Shown: positions 1 through 8,170 of the stretch, in pieces
Layout of the letters: each line of letters begins with the position of its first letter
Position numbering within the stretch: position 1 is the stretch's first letter
Assembly (NCBI RefSeq): GCF_042680725.1
Contig: NZ_JBHUEK010000017.1
Coordinates: 1-64,000 of the forward strand
DNA: 64,000 bases
Source of the DNA: Ferdinandcohnia salidurans
GTDB lineage: Bacteria > Bacillota > Bacilli > Bacillales > Bacillaceae_L
Reading direction: 5' to 3'
Translations under genes and position numbers: made by a program
The notes under the pieces: model-generated
What the model was told of the DNA's origin: nothing
Databases searched by the model: none
The model's input: the letters and a program-made list of their open reading frames with translations, nothing else

Positions 1-68
1 TCGCATATCCCAACGCCCATAGCGGACTCTCACCGCCAAGTTAATGAACATGCCTGGCACACAAAATA

Positions 69-95
69 AGCGATAATCCTTCTTGGATTATCGCT
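69..95 (-). terminator. Perfect 11-bp hairpin of the dispersed repeat family
   Basis: Arms AGCGATAATCC and GGATTATCGCT around a 5-nt loop. On the minus strand the stem is followed by TTATTTTG, so it fits an intrinsic terminator for the broken lipoprotein gene at 121-404. The loop and flanks match the copies near 2551, 4733 and 7263. Confidence 0.6.
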
Positions 96-120
96 ACTGA
101 TCATAGATTAAAGTTCTTGT

Positions 121-404
121 TTACTTCATATTCAACGTTACTGGTCCATCCGGACAAAAAGCCAAATTCCATTTGACTATATCTTTTATGAACAGCAGTA
201 GATCGCCTTATCAAAAGCATCTTCAGGGATATATACTCTACCATTTTTAATTTTATATGGGATGTTATTAACTTCTAATCTATTTGTATCAACAGTTTCC
301 TCAGAATCTCCCCATTGTATATATTCTCCGTCATATTCCTTCTGGCATGCTGAAGTAATAATCAGCATTGATATAAAAAGAGCTGTCATGTAATTTTTTT
401 TCAT
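121..404 (-). pseudogene. Small lipoprotein gene, apparently frameshifted near its 3' end
   Basis: From the ATG at 404 the frame encodes a lipoprotein signal peptide with lipobox T-S-A-C (Cys at about residue 20), then a short hydrophilic domain, and stops at 186-188 after ...AIYCCS. Directly beyond, a neighbouring frame stays open and reads KDIVKWNLAFCPDG... to a TAA at 121-123. The total of 284 nt is one short of a whole number of codons. One extra T in the TGTTC run near 190 would join the two parts. Family not recognised. Either a real frameshift or a base-call error; the shorter 72-residue form could also be the native protein. Confidence 0.55.
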
Positions 405-510
405 TGTAATAATCTCCTTTGTAACCACAAATCTAAAATTGAAGTAACTTGCTTACCTGCCTTTAGCAGAATAACTTTTATCCAACTCTAATTTTCCTAC
501 ACTACCTTTA

Positions 511-828
511 TCAAGGCTTCGGATTAATCCCTACCCAAGATAACCCAATCATTAGAAATGTAAAGACTAAGATAAATAAACTAATCCCAATTCCCCAAAA
601 TGCATATAATTTCGATCTTTTGGTTGTAATCAATCCGAGGAGCCCTAGGAATAAACCTACAATCGGTAGGATGATGAGAAACATTTCAGGAAAATCATCG
701 ATATCCATTAATAGTGTCACATTTACCCCCGCCAGTGCTATAAGAGAGGTAAGGAAGGATAGGAATCCCGAAATAGTTGGCAGTTTGCTTTGTTTTCCTT
801 TGTTTTTATTGTTCATTTCCAGTTCCAT
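511..828 (-). CDS. Small membrane protein, third gene of an ECF sigma operon
   Basis: 105 residues. A charged Lys/Asn/Gln-rich start is followed by three hydrophobic segments (roughly residues 18-40, 47-68 and 72-97), so it is probably an integral membrane protein. The ATG at 828 follows GTGAGG and overlaps the end of the anti-sigma gene (stop at 813) by 16 nt, suggesting translational coupling with it. Function unknown; DUF4190-like small membrane proteins have a similar look, but that is only a guess. Confidence 0.75.
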   Translation of the reverse strand: MELEMNNKNKGKQSKLPTISGFLSFLTSLIALAGVNVTLLMDIDDFPEMFLIILPIVGLFLGLLGLITTKRSKLYAFWGIGISLFILVFTFLMIGLSWVGINPKP

Positions 829-1838
829 AGCCTCACTTCCCCCACCTTCATGACATTAATTAGATCAATATCCTTCAGTTTTCTTAATTCCGGAGTTGGT
901 CCTGTAACAACTGCTCCATAGACTTGAACTCCATTTTTCTCGATGTACGGGATTCGTTCCTTTAAAGCTAAAGATCTTGCCCGCGATATTTTCTCTGCTG
1001 TTTTTTCATCCTTAGCGAGGAATTTTATTATTGCTAAAAATACTTCCTCATTTGACTTTTCTCTTCCATTAAATGGTGACCATGTAGTGGTATCAACCTG
1101 CAGCGGATAACCAATTGGCGTAACTGAATATCCCGCTTCATATAGGTTTTTATCCTCAAGCCCTGTATCAACAGCTACCCATCTGACCTCGACATTTTTC
1201 CCAAGCTGATTTTCAAGTTCCTCTGGCTTCATCAATTGATTCATAGAAAGATAAATCTCCCCCACAGTTCCATCCGGAAGGTGATCGAGAATCTCCCAAT
1301 CGGAATTAACCGTTTTACCATGTGGTCCGTTCGGATGATAAAGCATGTCAGTCTCCATGTCTCCTGTAATTGGAAGCGGCCTCTCAAGGTTCATATTCCG
1401 GTCAGGTAAGTTTGCATTATCCAGCGCAAAACTTACCGAGTACTCTCCTGCATTATAATCCTCTTTTCCAATCCGCTTAAAAACATCAAAATAGAGATTC
1501 ATTGTAAAAAATCCGATATCCTCTTCTACTTCCATCTCTTCTAAACTCATGTTCGGTTCTGTTACATAAATCGTTTTTGTGGCAATATCAATTAGATGGT
1601 TTGCTTTTCCGCCAATCGCGTAATACAAATAACTGCTTAATGTAAGCACTGGAACAATTAATAGTAAGATAGCCAGACTGATCATAATATTGGTTTGTAA
1701 TGCATGATTTCTACCCGCTTTAATTAATTTTTTTTGATCTTTTTCCGGTACCATGTTGCTTTTCTCATAATCTTGCATCGATTCATTTAAAAAAGATTGA
1801 TAAAGTTCCTTATCGTTTTGATTTTGCTCTTTATCCAT
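813..1838 (-). CDS. Anti-sigma factor with sigma-factor-regulator N and C domains
   Basis: About 341 residues from the ATG at 1838. The cytoplasmic N-terminus (residues 1-60) is acidic/hydrophilic, a single transmembrane segment lies near residues 65-90 (MISLAILLLIVPVL), and a large extracytoplasmic part follows. This matches the Sigma_reg_N/Sigma_reg_C architecture of Bacillus anti-sigma proteins encoded next to ECF factors. Its ATG lies inside the end of the sigma gene (ATGGATAA overlap), with the GGAGGAGG just upstream serving as ribosome binding site, so the pair is coupled. Expected role: hold the upstream ECF factor at the membrane until a cell-envelope signal arrives. The signal is not evident. 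Confidence 0.85.
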   Translation of the reverse strand: MDKEQNQNDKELYQSFLNESMQDYEKSNMVPEKDQKKLIKAGRNHALQTNIMISLAILLLIVPVLTLSSYLYYAIGGKANHLIDIATKTIYVTEPNMSLEEMEVEEDIGFFTMNLYFDVFKRIGKEDYNAGEYSVSFALDNANLPDRNMNLERPLPITGDMETDMLYHPNGPHGKTVNSDWEILDHLPDGTVGEIYLSMNQLMKPEELENQLGKNVEVRWVAVDTGLEDKNLYEAGYSVTPIGYPLQVDTTTWSPFNGREKSNEEVFLAIIKFLAKDEKTAEKISRARSLALKERIPYIEKNGVQVYGAVVTGPTPELRKLKDIDLINVMKVGEVRLWNWK

Positions 1839-2322
1839 CCTGCCTCCTCCTTTCCTTGACCCTTTCAACCACCTTTTTTCTTCCCCTTGATAAATGGCTC
1901 TTAAGAGTATTCAAATTCAATTGAAGAATTTCTGCTGTTTCTTTTAAACTCAATTGATGCAAGTCACAAAGAACCAGTGTATGCATTTCGATTTCCTTCA
2001 ATGAATGAATATCGTTCATAAGTGCAGCAAATCCTTCCTTCTCTAATAGATCAATTTCTGGGGTTTTCATACTAATTCGATTATCCACTTCATCGGTAAT
2101 GACCAGCCGTTTTTGTTTTCTCATAAAATCAATAAAAGCGTGATAGGCCACTTTATACAACCAAGTTTTAATATGGCAAATGTCATCTTCCGACAGCTTA
2201 AGATACGCTCGGTAAAACGTCTCCTGAACTAAATCCTCCGCAGTATGGTGATTTTTTGAAAGGGAAAACAAGTATCGATATAAATCATCTACATATGCTT
2301 CAAACGCCTCATCTAAATCCAC
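1831..2322 (-). CDS. ECF-type RNA polymerase sigma factor
   Basis: 163 residues. Region 2 covers roughly residues 8-75 with the D-L-V-Q-E-T-F motif; region 4 covers roughly residues 105-155 with the helix-turn-helix L-S-L-K-E-T-A-E-I-L...T-L-K-S-H-L-S-R-G-R. Length and composition are typical of SigM/SigW-like group IV factors. First gene of a three-gene operon with its anti-sigma and a small membrane protein. An ECF-like promoter lies just upstream, suggesting autoregulation. Exact orthology to a named B. subtilis factor cannot be set from sequence alone. Confidence 0.92.
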   Translation of the reverse strand: MDLDEAFEAYVDDLYRYLFSLSKNHHTAEDLVQETFYRAYLKLSEDDICHIKTWLYKVAYHAFIDFMRKQKRLVITDEVDNRISMKTPEIDLLEKEGFAALMNDIHSLKEIEMHTLVLCDLHQLSLKETAEILQLNLNTLKSHLSRGRKKVVERVKERRRQDG

Positions 2323-2344
2323 CGCTTTCCCCCCTTCAACCTAT

Positions 2345-2373
2345 CCACGAAACAGCAATATCAAAAGTTGCAA
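2345..2373 (-). promoter_or_regulatory. Putative autoregulatory ECF promoter
   Basis: Minus strand shows TGCAACTTTT (-35 with the AAC core of ECF promoters) and CGTGG (-10) separated by 17 nt after AAC, a short distance before the sigma gene start at 2322. Resembles other ECF promoters but the -10 deviates from CGTC. Confidence 0.45.
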
Positions 2374-2515
2374 AAATAAGTTAATTATTTTCATATTCTT
2401 TTGTACAACCAAAATATAATTAAGAGGCTGTGGTCAAATTATATAATCGCATAAATTTACCAACCATTTATTATAGACTTTACCACAAATAACCATTATC
2501 CTTATTGAAAAGTTC

Positions 2516-2580
2516 CTGACCGGTTAGCTGAATAACTTCAACAAAAATAAGCGATAATCCTTTTTTGGACTATCGCACCC
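2516..2580 (-). terminator. Dispersed two-hairpin repeat, terminator copy
   Basis: Plus strand carries CGGTTAGCTGAATAACTTCAAC, an A-run, then a hairpin GCGATAATCC/GGACTATCGC (one mismatch) and CACCC. On the minus strand the hairpin precedes TTATTTTTG. It sits 6 nt beyond the stop of the HAD gene at 2586. Confidence 0.6.
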
Positions 2581-2585
2581 TTAGT

Positions 2586-3269
2586 TTAAAAAGACTCAAC
2601 ATTTTGTTTGCTTAATTTTTCTATGATTAAAGGTAACTCCGACAAATCAATAACTATGGAATCTGCTTCAACATGGTCCCATTGAAAATCTCGTTTCCAA
2701 ATTCCTTTCATTCCTACATTTTGAGAAGCTTTTACATCATTCACAGGATGGTCTCCCATAAATATGCTTTCACTAGGTAAAACCTTAAGTTTCTCTAATG
2801 CTCTGATAAATATTTGAGGATCTGGCTTTTTAATTCCTTCCCATTCAGATACTAGTATCGTATTAAAATATTTATCTATACCCAATGCCTTAATATTATC
2901 CATTTGAAACTGTCCATAACCGTTTGTAATCATTCCTATAACAAGATGGTTACTTTTCAGTTCTTCCAACATAGCAATAAGATTGGGAAAAGGAACACAG
3001 TGATTCTTAAATTCACTAATGTAATCTTGGAGTAATTTTTCCCAAGTTATATCAGCAATGTTAAATTCATCAACTAATTGCTGATATACTTTATCTTTTC
3101 AAACATACCCTCGGTTATCTAATTCTATAAATCGTGACATATACTTCTCTTTTGGAATATGACCTACTAGTTTATATAACCTGTCATATTGCCTCTCAAT
3201 GAACATTTTTACTGACTCATCTCTATTTAATAAAGTTCCATCTAAATCAAATAAAACAGCTTTTATCAC
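2586..3269 (-). pseudogene. HAD-superfamily hydrolase interrupted by an in-frame TGA
   Basis: A GTG start at 3269 (preceded by GGGAGGG) gives VIKAVLFDLDGTLLNRDES, with the HAD motif I nucleophile DxDGT. The frame stops at a TGA at 3099-3101, then continues in the same frame without another stop (KDKVYQQLVDEF...) through motif II (T-N-G), the motif III lysine (K-K-P-D-P) and motif IV (GDHPVND) to 2586. Joined, it is about 227 codons, normal for the family, and the residue at the stop would naturally be Trp (...NRGYV-W-KDKVY). So a single TGG to TGA change splits an otherwise intact gene. Either a recent nonsense mutation or a base-call error. Confidence 0.85.
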
Positions 3270-3493
3270 TTTTGATGACACCCTCCCCAACTTCAAGATA
3301 ATCATATCTTCTAGATAGCTAATACAAACTCCTTCTTAATCTAAACTGCCAGTTATCTTTACAACTTCAATATGACCCTCTAAAAAGTTACATATTAATT
3401 TAATTCATCTGATTGATGACCGGCATTCTAGTGGTGGTAAAATAAGGGAATCAGGAGTCATTTAGATGAATATATTCTATTGGGGGTGTTTAC

Positions 3494-3916
3494 ATGCATA
3501 GTACTTTTGATCCAGCTGGATTTTGGATTCGTCTTGGTGCTTCACTTATAGATGGTGTTGTCGTTTCTTTTGTTGTTTTTCTGTTTTCACTCATTTTTAA
3601 CTTTCCGGTATATGATGATTCTTGGCAATCTGGCCTTCTAGAACTTTTATATGGTCTTAGCCTACCAGTCTTATGGTATGGGTATACAGTTGGAAAGAAG
3701 GTATGCGGGATTCGAATTGCGAGGGTTGATGGTGAAAAATTACACATAGGGAATATGTTACTTCGGATTGTAGTAGCAGGTTTAATCTACACCTTGACTT
3801 TAGGAATCGGATTCATTGTAAGTGTAGTAATGGTGGTCGTCCGAGAAGATAAAAGAGCCATCCATGACTTCGTAGCCGGCACATATGTCACCTATAATCC
3901 CCCCGAAAGAAATTAA
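3494..3916 (+). CDS. RDD family membrane protein
   Basis: 140 residues with the RDD signature near the N-terminus (F-W-I-R-L-G-A-S-L-I-D-G) and the conserved late motif REDKRAIHDFVAGTYV. Three hydrophobic stretches (about 14-38, 52-66, 88-115) suggest an integral membrane protein. The ATG follows GGGGGTGTTTAC. RDD proteins are mostly uncharacterised; some act in ion transport or stress tolerance. Stands alone on the plus strand between minus-strand genes. Confidence 0.9.
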   Translation: MHSTFDPAGFWIRLGASLIDGVVVSFVVFLFSLIFNFPVYDDSWQSGLLELLYGLSLPVLWYGYTVGKKVCGIRIARVDGEKLHIGNMLLRIVVAGLIYTLTLGIGFIVSVVMVVVREDKRAIHDFVAGTYVTYNPPERN

Positions 3917-4040
3917 CAGGGGCAGACAATGCCCCATTTATTAACTTACCTGCTTTGTAGTTTAATACTTTTACAAAAAATTTATGGATTACACTCTTCT
4001 TCCAACTAACCTGCACCTTTAATAGAATACCCAATTAAAA

Positions 4041-4090
4041 GGGCCTGACCCTCAGCACAGTAAAGCATTACCGTGCTGAGGGTCAGGCAC
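4041..4090. repeat. Long hairpin repeat (copy 1 of 2)
   Basis: Near-perfect inverted repeat of about 21 bp per arm (GCCTGACCCTCAGCAC.GTAA with its complement) around AGCA, one mismatched pair. A related copy lies at 17989-18039. Both are preceded by A-rich sequence plus GGG. No ORF inside. Function unknown; a MITE/REP-like element or strong terminator hairpin are options. Confidence 0.75.
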
Positions 4091-4181
4091 AAGAATAAAT
4101 TACACTATATTGGTGGGATTAGTTCTTCCACTAAGCTGCTTCGGTAATTCAAAAGAGATCTTATTTGTTGATGCCTTTAAC

Positions 4182-4367
4182 TCAAGATCTTTCAATACCA
4201 TCTTTTCTTCTTTTCTTATCGATGTAAACCCAAGCATAATAAAATGTCCAGAACACTAAGGCGATTAATATTGCAAAATGTTTTTGACCTGTTGGTAGGT
4301 AAAACAATAAAAGAAAACCTATAAGAACAAATGGTGGTAAAAGTATCGCATATTTTTTCCAGTGCAT
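4182..4367 (-). CDS. Small membrane protein, unknown function
   Basis: 61 residues with two transmembrane segments (about 7-27 and 31-49) and a positively charged tail (KKRRKDGIERS). The ATG at 4367 follows AAGGAGCGAGAGA. No recognised family. Confidence 0.7.
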   Translation of the reverse strand: MHWKKYAILLPPFVLIGFLLLFYLPTGQKHFAILIALVFWTFYYAWVYIDKKRRKDGIERS

Positions 4368-4413
4368 TCTCTCGCTCCTTCATTTATAGTAAGACAAAAC
4401 AAAAATTTAGACA

Positions 4414-4625
4414 TTAAACTGTTTTATCTTTTTCTACTTTTTCCTCGTATTGGGTAACGTGTTTTGAGTCTTCTAAAGGACTTTCTCGTTTCACTTCAAT
4501 TTTCTTCCCCATTATAACGTCATCGTATTGTGTATATATGTTAGATGATGTTGATTTCTTCTTAATCATTCGGTAAATTACAAATCCAATAACAGAAATA
4601 ACGATTAAAATATAGACATAGCCAT
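4414..4625 (-). pseudogene. Small single-pass membrane protein gene broken in a T-run
   Basis: The ATG at 4625 (preceded by AAGGGTG) reads MAMSIF and then hits TAA. Adding one T to the TTTT run at 4607-4610 restores a 70-residue frame to the TAA at 4414: MAMSIFLIVISVIGFVIYR (a membrane anchor), then a charged tail with IYTQYDDVIMGKK and a Glu/Lys-rich end. The region is 212 nt, one short of 71 codons. The intact coding character after the break argues that the frame is or was real. Homopolymer base-call error is as likely as true mutation. Confidence 0.6.
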
Positions 4626-4684
4626 ATAAACACCCTTAAAATTACTTAAAATCACCTAAGTATTCTATGGACTGTTAAAAAATT

Positions 4685-4770
4685 CCTTCTTCAACTATTC
4701 TGCTTCTTTAGTTTAGTAACTTCAACAAAAAAGTGCGTAATCCTTCTTGGATCAACGCACCCGTTAGTGA
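4685..4770 (-). terminator. Dispersed two-hairpin repeat, terminator copy
   Basis: Contains the box TTCTTCAACTATTCTGC...TTAGT, AACTTCAACAAAAAA, and hairpin GTGCGTAATCC-TTCTT-GGATCAACGCAC at 4733-4760. On the minus strand the stem is followed by TTTTTTGTTGAAG, a standard intrinsic terminator, downstream of the gene at 4846-5064. Confidence 0.7.
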
Positions 4771-4845
4771 AATAAGGCTATAATAAATTCACTACAAACA
4801 AATGAATTCCTACCACAATTATAAATGAAATAAATCCTGACATTT

Positions 4846-5064
4846 TTACTGGATGTGTAAACTTAACTTATATTCATTATATGGTGCTACCCTTTTAACA
4901 ATTTCCCAAAATAAGCCGCTACCTATGATTATAATAAGTCCACCGATAATCAACGTGTTGTTCATTGAATTTGCAATTTCAATAATATGGTTAATAAAAA
5001 GTACCCACAAATATCCCAAAAAGGCATTTAATATGATGGATAAGGAAAAGTCCTTTATTTGCAT
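4846..5064 (-). CDS. Small two-pass membrane protein, unknown function
   Basis: 72 residues; hydrophobic segments near 8-26 and 37-55. The ATG at 5064 has AAAAAGGAGTGG at good spacing. Not a recognised family. A degenerate copy of the dispersed repeat lies upstream (5107-5180). Confidence 0.65.
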   Translation of the reverse strand: MQIKDFSLSIILNAFLGYLWVLFINHIIEIANSMNNTLIIGGLIIIIGSGLFWEIVKRVAPYNEYKLSLHIQ

Positions 5065-5216
5065 CCAACCACTCCTTTTTTCTAAATATTACCACATTTT
5101 CTTGTTAAAGTAACCTGCTTCGTTAGTACAATAAGAAAAAGCTACCCCTAAGACAGCTCTGTTCTTTGGCTCTCGCACCCTTTGGTTCAATATGAATTTA
5201 TAATAATGGAGGACTA

Positions 5217-5681
5217 TCAGACAGATAAATCGATAAATTCTAGTTCCATTTCTGCTTCTGCTTTCGAACGGTAAACGGTAATTTTATCATAGGGTTTCAA
5301 GTTGTCTTGCCATGTTCCTATATTATTCTGAAAATCTTCTCCGTTTTTAGAAATTATAAAGCATTCTAAATGCCTATTGATATAACAAATTGGTGCGTCA
5401 CTTTTCAAATCACATTGTTGACCAACAGTTCCGATAAATCCACCTTTACTATCTTTTGCCATAATATCTACATAAGGAACCGTATAAAATTCTAAATGTG
5501 GAATATCATCGTCAAAGATAAATTGAATATCATAATCGTTAGCATATTTTTGATACTCCTCGTTTTTATGATAAACACTCATAGGATAAATTGTTGTACC
5601 TGCTGGTATAACCTCAGTATCTTTTAAATTTACATTTATGGCTCCAGTTAATTCTGTTCTATCTAGATAAACTTTTCGCAT
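5217..5681 (-). CDS. Hypothetical soluble protein
   Basis: 154 residues, no signal peptide or membrane segment. Acidic, with many Asp/Glu/Tyr and a few Cys (QQCDLK, APICY, LECF). The ATG at 5681 follows CGGAGGTTGGG. Typical of small immunity-like or unknown proteins of Bacillus, but I do not recognise the family and assign no function. Confidence 0.7.
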   Translation of the reverse strand: MRKVYLDRTELTGAINVNLKDTEVIPAGTTIYPMSVYHKNEEYQKYANDYDIQFIFDDDIPHLEFYTVPYVDIMAKDSKGGFIGTVGQQCDLKSDAPICYINRHLECFIISKNGEDFQNNIGTWQDNLKPYDKITVYRSKAEAEMELEFIDLSV

Positions 5682-5741
5682 CCCAACCTCCGTTTAATCT
5701 TAATTTAAAATAAATGCTCATTACTTTTGTGATTTCTTATT

Positions 5742-5765
5742 GCACTAACCTGCTCCGTTAGTTCA
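5742..5765. repeat. Hairpin-1 half of the dispersed repeat, standing alone
   Basis: ACTAAC-CTGCTCC-GTTAGT, a perfect 6-bp stem with a CTGCNCC loop, placed 10 nt beyond the stop of the gene at 5776. It shows that the conserved TAACCTGC box of the repeat family is itself a hairpin. Confidence 0.55.
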
Positions 5766-5775
5766 AGAATGAAAA

Positions 5776-6492
5776 CTATTTTCCTTGTGAAAAGCCTTGT
5801 GAAAAGCCATCAAATAAAGGACCACCAAACGGCTCATAGAAGTCATTCACAAATTTAATAAATGGTTGTTTGTCCCCATCCTTATAATAACAATCCAAAG
5901 AATCGAAAAATTCATTATACATTCTTTCATCGAATTTGTTTAAAGACCTTGCAAGACCTTTTCCTCTTCCACTCCATTGGTGATTAACTCGAAGAATAAA
6001 ATCTGCTAGTTGCGTTGAGATTGTATTTAAAGTCATTATAGCCTCTTGATGATTGTTAGTATCTTTAAAATCATCAAGAAGGTCATAAATGAAATATCTT
6101 GAAGCTTGTATAAAGTTTTCGGTTGATGGTTTTGGACCACTTTTAAGAAAAGATTTTGCGCTATCTTTTATTTCCTCTGATTTACCATTATCTCTAATGA
6201 TTTTTCCTTCAACCAACATATTGGCTAAAATTGGTCTTCCTGTTTCTTTATCTAATTCGAATTGATTTAGATAAGATGTGTAATTGTGTATAAAGGCTTC
6301 AATTTTCCAATTATATAAAACAAAACTCTCTCGATAATTACTGTCCATTGAGTTATCAAAAATTACAATATCCAAATCAGATGTTACAGTTTCTTCTCTT
6401 CTAGAAGCACTTCCTGCTAAAAAAGCAATATCACAATTAGGAAATTTCTCTTTCACAAATTTATTAGCAGCATCAATTCCAGACATTCTCAA
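5776..6492 (-). CDS. Nucleotidyltransferase-domain protein
   Basis: 238 residues. Residues 27-45 read GSASRREETVTSDLDIVIF, the pol-beta/MNT nucleotidyltransferase signature G-S plus the metal-binding D-x-D pair; the remainder is helical and HEPN-like in feel. It may transfer a nucleotide to a drug or protein, or be a minimal nucleotidyltransferase of toxin-antitoxin type; no separate partner is adjacent. TTG start at 6492 with AGGAGGG; ATG two codons later is an alternative. The C-terminus ends GFSQGFSQGK, a 12-bp tandem duplication. Confidence 0.82.
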   Translation of the reverse strand: MRMSGIDAANKFVKEKFPNCDIAFLAGSASRREETVTSDLDIVIFDNSMDSNYRESFVLYNWKIEAFIHNYTSYLNQFELDKETGRPILANMLVEGKIIRDNGKSEEIKDSAKSFLKSGPKPSTENFIQASRYFIYDLLDDFKDTNNHQEAIMTLNTISTQLADFILRVNHQWSGRGKGLARSLNKFDERMYNEFFDSLDCYYKDGDKQPFIKFVNDFYEPFGGPLFDGFSQGFSQGK

Positions 6493-6597
6493 TACAATCC
6501 CTCCTAACTATTTTATTGCCTTCTCAAATTTCGTCTTCAACAAAGCTCCCCCTTTAGTTAAACAAAATTCAGCTTAAAAAAAGAGGCTATTTATGGC

Positions 6598-6673
6598 TTC
6601 TTCAACTATCCTGCCCCGATAGTTTAATAATTTCTTACAAAAAGGAGCACTAATCTTTCTTGGATCAACGCAC
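6598..6673 (-). terminator. Dispersed two-hairpin repeat copy
   Basis: Hairpin 1 is AACTATC-CTGCCCC-GATAGTT, a perfect 7-bp stem whose bases differ from other copies but still pair. It is followed by an A-run and a decayed hairpin 2 (GGAGCACTAATC...GGATCAACGCAC). Ends next to the stop of the gene at 6677. Confidence 0.6.
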
Positions 6674-6676
6674 AGG

Positions 6677-7165
6677 TTAGTTAAAATTCCCACTCAGAGC
6701 TTTTTCCCACTCTTCTTCAATATCATCATTATTATAATTGAAATTCCCTAATTTCCATTTTTCTTCTCTTGGAGCAAACCACAAACCAACATCTTCTTTG
6801 ATTTTCTTTTCCCCATTTTCCATAATGACTAAATCAACACTTCCTCTCGGATAAGTATCATCCAAACGGACCCGCAATTGATTGTAATCAACAAGATAAA
6901 CCCCATTTTCTCTTAAATCTTTTACTCTTTGAACCCATTTTTTCTTCGCATCTTCATAAGAAATGATTGGTTCTAAATCTGATGCTTGGTCAAAATAATA
7001 AACACTTTCAAAAACTTTTTCATAATCTTGCTCTATTACATTGTCTAAAACATCTGTAGCAGCGTTTCTGGATTGCATTTTATCTATGAAACCAGGTACA
7101 AATGCAAATGCTAAAAAAACAATAATTACTATAACTGCGATAATCGTTATGATTTTTTTCACCAA
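6677..7165 (-). CDS. Membrane-anchored hypothetical protein
   Basis: 162 residues with one N-terminal transmembrane segment (about residues 5-26) and an extracytoplasmic domain with the pattern of small NTF2-like/DUF4878-type proteins (AATDVLDNVIEQDYEKVFE...; later VGLWFAPREEKWKLGNF). Exposed on the outer face of the membrane. TTG at 7165 or GTG at 7162 after GAGAGGATGA. Function unknown. Confidence 0.72.
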   Translation of the reverse strand: MVKKIITIIAVIVIIVFLAFAFVPGFIDKMQSRNAATDVLDNVIEQDYEKVFESVYYFDQASDLEPIISYEDAKKKWVQRVKDLRENGVYLVDYNQLRVRLDDTYPRGSVDLVIMENGEKKIKEDVGLWFAPREEKWKLGNFNYNNDDIEEEWEKALSGNFN

Positions 7166-7227
7166 ATCATCCTCTCAACATTTTATTTATAATATTTTAC
7201 AATAAAAACCAAATACTTATTGAATTT

Positions 7228-7292
7228 TACTGCACCGATAGTTCAATTACTTCAACAAAAAAGGTGCGTAATCCTCCTTGGATCAACGCACC
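7228..7292 (-). terminator. Dispersed two-hairpin repeat, terminator copy
   Basis: Box TACTGCACCGATAGTTCAATTACTTCAAC, A-run, then hairpin GGTGCGTAATCC-TCC TT-GGATCAACGCACC at 7263-7292. On the minus strand the stem is followed by TTTTTTGTTGAAG. Confidence 0.7.
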
Positions 7293-7349
7293 TAATATTT
7301 TATTTAATAAGACTGAGATGTATGGTTCTCCTATTCTTAATTGATTTTA

Positions 7350-7634
7350 TCAATTGTTTTCTTTTGTAATTGTTTCTATAATTTCAAATGCTCTTTCCTC
7401 TGTTAATTTTTCTGTTAATGCAAATTCCAAGGAATATGAACCTTTTTCAACATTGAAATGAGCTATAAGGAAATTACCATTATTACTATTAACTTTAGAA
7501 TAATGAACATCAAAACCATTTATATTTTTAGTTTCATCACTATCACCTACATTGATATTAAATGTGCTATAAGTAATTCTAACAAGCCAAGGTGGTTCTC
7601 CATGATAAATTCCATACAATACTTTTGAGTTCAT
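7350..7634 (-). pseudogene. C-terminal remnant of an anti-sigma/DUF4367-like protein
   Basis: 94 residues starting inside the last codons of the sigma gene (the ATG lies in AAAAAATATGAAC). It has no transmembrane segment and no sigma-binding N-terminus. The end (GSYSLEFALTEKLTEERAFEIIETI) resembles the DUF4367-like extracytoplasmic end of Bacillus anti-sigma proteins. The normal arrangement would be sigma, then an anti-sigma of about 250-350 residues; here the first two thirds are missing, so an internal deletion has probably removed the sigma-binding and membrane parts. Without a signal sequence the fragment would be cytoplasmic if made. Confidence 0.6.
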
Positions 7635-8148
7635 ATTTTTTTCGTAACTTTGTTCTTGCTCTATGAAGTCTTGTTTTTACAGTACTATTTTTTACATCTA
7701 GAATAAGACTTATTTCCTCAATACTTAGGTCTTGATAATAATAGAGAATAATAACTTCTCGAAACTTTATTGGCAAAGCTAAAATATGTTTTGCTAAATG
7801 TATATCTTCTATTTTTGAAACGGTATGAAGTTCTGGTGTTCTTGTCTCTACTAAACTCGAATCTAGATTTTCTTTGTAAATGATATTTCGAAAACTCCAT
7901 CTTTTCAAAGCATCTTTGCATTTGTTGATTGTGATTTTAATTAACCGAGTTTTATAGCTACTTTCCTCTCTGAAATAGTCCATTTGCTTAAAACAAGAAA
8001 TAAATACTTCTTGTAAAATATCTTCAGTAAGGGAGTGGTCTTTAACATAGAGATAAGCAATCCGTTTTAATTCAGTCCCATTCTGATTAAGTAATGATTC
8101 AACTTTTTGAATCTTATCCTCTTCAGTATTTTCTAATTCCCTTTTCAT
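7579..8148 (-). CDS. ECF-type sigma factor with altered C-terminus
   Basis: 189 residues. Region 2 contains LTEDILQEVFISCF; region 4 contains LSIEEISLILDVKNSTVKTRLHRARTKLRKK. The native end is likely about residue 172; the last 16 residues (LKSIVWNLSWRTTLAC) come from reading out of frame into the anti-sigma remnant at 7350-7634, so they are probably a product of the deletion. An ECF promoter sits upstream. With its regulator truncated, activity may be unchecked or the factor may be dying. Confidence 0.85.
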   Translation of the reverse strand: MKRELENTEEDKIQKVESLLNQNGTELKRIAYLYVKDHSLTEDILQEVFISCFKQMDYFREESSYKTRLIKITINKCKDALKRWSFRNIIYKENLDSSLVETRTPELHTVSKIEDIHLAKHILALPIKFREVIILYYYQDLSIEEISLILDVKNSTVKTRLHRARTKLRKKYELKSIVWNLSWRTTLAC

Positions 8149-8170
8149 TTTCTTCCCCCTTCCACCCTAA

